Shown here one piece after another: positions 32,378-34,753 of a stretch of 34,753 nt of DNA (position 1 is its first letter; each line of letters begins with the position of its first letter). Under the pieces are notes generated by a model. It saw only the letters and a program-made list of their open reading frames with translations, did not search any database and had not been told where the DNA came from. This DNA comes from Desulfobacteraceae bacterium (GTDB lineage: Bacteria > Desulfobacterota > Desulfobacteria > Desulfobacterales > Desulfosarcinaceae). Both the position numbers and the translations under genes were made by a program. Where the stretch lies: contig QZKV01000014.1 in assembly GCA_003599575.1 (NCBI GenBank), positions 1 to 34,753 of the forward strand, given 5' to 3'.

Positions 32378-33694
32378 TTGATCGAACTTTGCATGGATTT
32401 CTACAAAAAATATGCTGCTTTCAACGAACGCCTGATGCTTGGGGATAAGTTGTTTATGGACCGCAGCGCGAAAGGTTGCCGCGTCGGTGGCAGGCAGACC
32501 GGCGACAGTCGCCCGGTCAACTTTCCACGTATAGGAATCTACGCGGGAGAAGGTGCCTCGCATTCATGGCTGTGGTTCGTGGACATGTTCGACCGCATGG
32601 GGTTTCACGATCTCGTTTTCCTGGATGCCACGGCAATTCAGCGCGAAGCGCTTGCAGGCATCGATGTTCTGGCGGTGTCCGGGGGCGATACTTTTGCGGT
32701 GGCCAAGGCCCTGGGACCTGCGGGCGCCGGGAGTCTTTTCAAATTTATCAGTGCCGGAGGTATGTACATTGGCTCTTGTGCCGGAGCATATCTGGTTATG
32801 AACTCGTCCAAGCCCGGACTGAACGATTTCAATTTTAGCGCTGTAAAAATCACCAATCTTAGCAAAGCGTTGCCGAATTGCCGTCTTCTGCCGCACAAAT
32901 TCGCGATGTCCTATGGTTGTGACTACATTTTCCATCCTGTTCGGGAGGCTGTGCGGCTGAAAACAACCGTTCATTCACCCTGCGGGGTGCAGGGTGAATT
33001 CCAGGCGCCGTTGTACGGGGGGCCTGCGATGATCGCTCCGGACGAAGCTCAGGTTCTTGCAACCTATGAAGGCTTTTCTCCCAAAACGGTTTTTCTCGTT
33101 GATGAAAAATTCGCGTACGAGACTCTCGTGGGCAAGGCGGCCGCTTTGCGTTCAGCACTGGGGAAAGGGTGCCTTTACCTGTGTGGTCCTCATTTTGAAC
33201 ACCCCCGCTTCCCTGCCGCGAACGCTTTTCTTGCAGAAGCCATTTACTGGGACAACCAGTATCCGGCCGCACGGCAGCAGACTGCCGATTGTGACCTGCC
33301 CCTTTCCGAGGCGGAGAGTCGCAGTCTGCTCAAAGATATTAAACGCGAAGTCAGCAATGCGCGTATCAGCGCCAGCAGCATCGAACTGCGGCCTGTCCGC
33401 TGGTTGATCGGCGCCAAATACTACGAGCCGGAAAAGATCATGGTTTTTCTGCAAGCCCTTTGGCGTCGTCTGACATACCTTGAAAAACGCGGTTTTCTGA
33501 AGGCCACCGCCGAGCGGTCCAGCTTGCTGCGCCGGTATGCCAAAGAAACGACTGCTCTGATGCGCCAACTGAAACAGCAAGTAGATCAGGCATGCGACAC
33601 ATGCGGTGCGGCTGAAAACCTTTTCGGCCTGCTGCAGCGCTTTGCTATCACCTTTCTGGAAATGTACTTCCAGACGGCCCGAACCCATATCTAG
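32378..33694 (+). CDS. Class I glutamine amidotransferase-like protein (BPL_N-like)
   Basis: This 438-residue protein has an N-terminal half that is a class I glutamine amidotransferase-like fold of the BPL_N type: RIGIYAGEGASHSW near residue 51, VLAVSGGDTFAVAKAL near 98 and the nucleophile-like Cys134 in YIGSCAGAYLV, followed by HP and AMSYGCDYIFHP blocks. The C-terminal half from about residue 290 is helical and unrecognised, with a CDTCGAAENLFGLL segment. The start could be TTG 32378 (GGAAG upstream) or ATG 32393. It lies between the AOR-like and cytochrome genes. A role in modifying the cofactor or substrate of the AOR-like protein is a guess from position. Confidence 0.75.
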   Translation: MIELCMDFYKKYAAFNERLMLGDKLFMDRSAKGCRVGGRQTGDSRPVNFPRIGIYAGEGASHSWLWFVDMFDRMGFHDLVFLDATAIQREALAGIDVLAVSGGDTFAVAKALGPAGAGSLFKFISAGGMYIGSCAGAYLVMNSSKPGLNDFNFSAVKITNLSKALPNCRLLPHKFAMSYGCDYIFHPVREAVRLKTTVHSPCGVQGEFQAPLYGGPAMIAPDEAQVLATYEGFSPKTVFLVDEKFAYETLVGKAAALRSALGKGCLYLCGPHFEHPRFPAANAFLAEAIYWDNQYPAARQQTADCDLPLSEAESRSLLKDIKREVSNARISASSIELRPVRWLIGAKYYEPEKIMVFLQALWRRLTYLEKRGFLKATAERSSLLRRYAKETTALMRQLKQQVDQACDTCGAAENLFGLLQRFAITFLEMYFQTARTHI

Positions 33695-33706
33695 CCGGAG
33701 TTGACT

Positions 33707-34606
33707 TTGGATCGCCACCCTTCATTATCCAACGGCTCGCACCCGATCCCTTTCCTGGCCCTCGGTCTTACCTTTGCCGCGCTGGCGCTTTTCATGCTTC
33801 CGGGCTTTGCATCGGCGGCAACAATCCCTGCCGTCAAAACGGATTCAACGTGGTTCGTTGACATGAACCGCTTCGCGTCTTCGGCCCATGCAACGTTCAA
33901 CTGCGCGGATTGCCACGCCGCGATGCTCGAAAACAATCGTGCCCACCCCAATCCTGCGGATCCAGGCTTCCTTAAGACACCGGCCATCCAGTCGTATGAC
34001 TACGGCCGTTGCCAGAAGTGCCATAAAGAATCCTACGACCGCTACGTGACCGGCGGACACGCGCGTGCACGGGCGTCTATTGCAAGCGGCGCAGTCGCGA
34101 CACCCGCCGTATCGCCGGCGCCCGGATATGCGGCGCCTACCTGCGGCGCCTGCCATACTTCCCATTATGTTCGATCAGGACTTTCGCGGGCGGAGACCGG
34201 CCGGCGCATGCTTGCCGTTTGCGGTCAGTGCCATCCCGCGCACAAAGCCAGTTATCTGGACAACATTCACGGGCAGCTGGCGGTCAACCTCGACAATACC
34301 GCCGCGGCGTTCTGCACCGATTGTCACGGCGCCCACAAGGTTGAATCGCTGAAGGAACCTGAGGTCGCTTTGGCTGCCTGCCGGCGATGTCATCCCAAAG
34401 CACAACCCGAATTTGCCAATATTGTCATGCATGCCGCAGCTGAACATCTGAGCGCTTCAGAAGCTCCCAAATCCCCGGCGCTTAGATGGATAGAGCGGGT
34501 TCGCCTGGCTGCAATCGGAGCGGTCGCATTGGCGCTGGTTTTCTTCCTGGGCCACAGCTTCCTGTGGCTTGTGCGTGAAATTCATGAAAAGTTGAGGAAG
34601 CCATAA
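33707..34606 (+). CDS. Membrane-anchored hexahaem c-type cytochrome
   Basis: This is a roughly 299-residue exported cytochrome with six CXXCH haem-binding motifs: CADCH, CQKCH, CGACH, CGQCH, CTDCH and CRRCH. In a numbering from TTG 33701 they are at 68, 104, 148, 174, 205 and 227. A signal peptide precedes the hydrophobic core FLALGLTFAALALFML and likely ends at ASA. One C-terminal transmembrane helix (about residues 266-290) anchors it on the periplasmic side. The start is TTG 33707, since GGAG at 33697 fits it at 6 nt. TTG 33701 lies directly on the site. It lies 1 bp before the next membrane gene, so they form one complex that moves electrons between the quinone pool and the periplasm. Confidence 0.87.
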   Translation: MDRHPSLSNGSHPIPFLALGLTFAALALFMLPGFASAATIPAVKTDSTWFVDMNRFASSAHATFNCADCHAAMLENNRAHPNPADPGFLKTPAIQSYDYGRCQKCHKESYDRYVTGGHARARASIASGAVATPAVSPAPGYAAPTCGACHTSHYVRSGLSRAETGRRMLAVCGQCHPAHKASYLDNIHGQLAVNLDNTAAAFCTDCHGAHKVESLKEPEVALAACRRCHPKAQPEFANIVMHAAAEHLSASEAPKSPALRWIERVRLAAIGAVALALVFFLGHSFLWLVREIHEKLRKP

Positions 34607-34607
34607 G

Positions 34608-34753
34608 ATGCAGGCAAATGTGTATCCAAATGAAACCTTGATACGCTTCAACGTACTTCATCGCTTTTTGCATTTGGTGGTGATGATCGGTTTTACAGGT
34701 CTGGCGGCAACGGGGTTATCACTGGCCTTCAGTGCTTCACCGGCGCGCGCCTT
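34608..34753 (+). CDS. Cytochrome b-type membrane subunit (partial, N-terminus)
   Basis: This is the N-terminal 48 residues from ATG 34608, running off the right edge. It begins MQANVYPNETLIRFNVLHRFLHL, then a transmembrane helix VVMIGFTGLAATGLSLAF. A His in HRFLH before the first helix is typical of haem b ligands in cytochrome b561/formate-dehydrogenase-gamma-type subunits. It directly follows the hexahaem cytochrome gene. Confidence 0.65.
   Translation, partial: MQANVYPNETLIRFNVLHRFLHLVVMIGFTGLAATGLSLAFSASPARA

Noticed and set aside
1..34753. CRISPR arrays, insertion sequences, tRNA or rRNA genes
   Set aside because: I saw no regularly spaced repeats, no transposase-like frames and no tRNA or rRNA signature anywhere in the window, although a tRNA in an intergenic gap cannot be fully excluded by eye.

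Overview
The window looks like chromosome from a strictly anaerobic, selenoprotein-using Desulfobacterota (former deltaproteobacterial sulfate reducer or syntroph). This is inferred from the gene content: corrinoid methyltransferase machinery, CobW-type GTPases, a branched-chain-amino-acid-type ABC transporter, CCG-domain and FAD oxidoreductases, an aldehyde:ferredoxin oxidoreductase relative and a multihaem cytochrome. Two genes appear to read an in-frame UGA as selenocysteine. No ribosomal or other phylogenetic marker is present, so the lineage is not proven.

Region 1 (1-11600, + strand) is a corrinoid methyl-transfer locus. It holds the end of an unidentified gene, an MtaA-type methyltransferase, a corrinoid protein, a reductive activator (RACE), two small cysteine-rich accessory proteins (DUF6951-like and DUF2284), a second MtaA-type methyltransferase, four thioredoxin-like proteins, a thioredoxin-reductase-like flavoprotein and two CobW GTPases. 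The second methyltransferase seems to stop early at 6367-6369. Reading that TGA as Sec restores the normal length and places Sec exactly where the family has its third zinc ligand (Cys). A 7-bp hairpin with a GGU loop lies at SECIS distance. The last thioredoxin-like gene of the region has the same feature: an in-frame TGA at 11361 turns its CxxC into UxxC. Both would be truncated or mis-started by standard annotation.

Region 2 (11673-14928) has a cobalamin adenosyltransferase (minus strand), then a decayed stretch: a CbiM N-terminal remnant, a NorD/CbbO-type VWA pseudogene with two frameshifts, and a methyltransferase C-terminal remnant. Among these are an intact DUF2284 gene and an intact DUF1638 gene.

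Region 3 (15024-30212, all minus strand) reads like one catabolic locus. From its upstream end it holds a GntR/FadR regulator, a GlcD-like FAD oxidase, a CCG-domain Fe-S protein, LivK-H-M-G-F, a third MtaA-type methyltransferase, an arginase-family protein, a methylmalonate-semialdehyde-type dehydrogenase, a fused radical SAM-GNAT protein and an AIR-synthase-like protein. The last two resemble nitD-nitE and nitF of the Nit1C cluster, but no nitrilase is in the window. The substrate is unknown.

Region 4 (30603-34753, + strand) has a two-cluster ferredoxin, a short AOR-family protein lacking most Fe-S ligands, a glutamine-amidotransferase-like protein, a hexahaem membrane-anchored cytochrome c and the start of a cytochrome-b-type membrane subunit.
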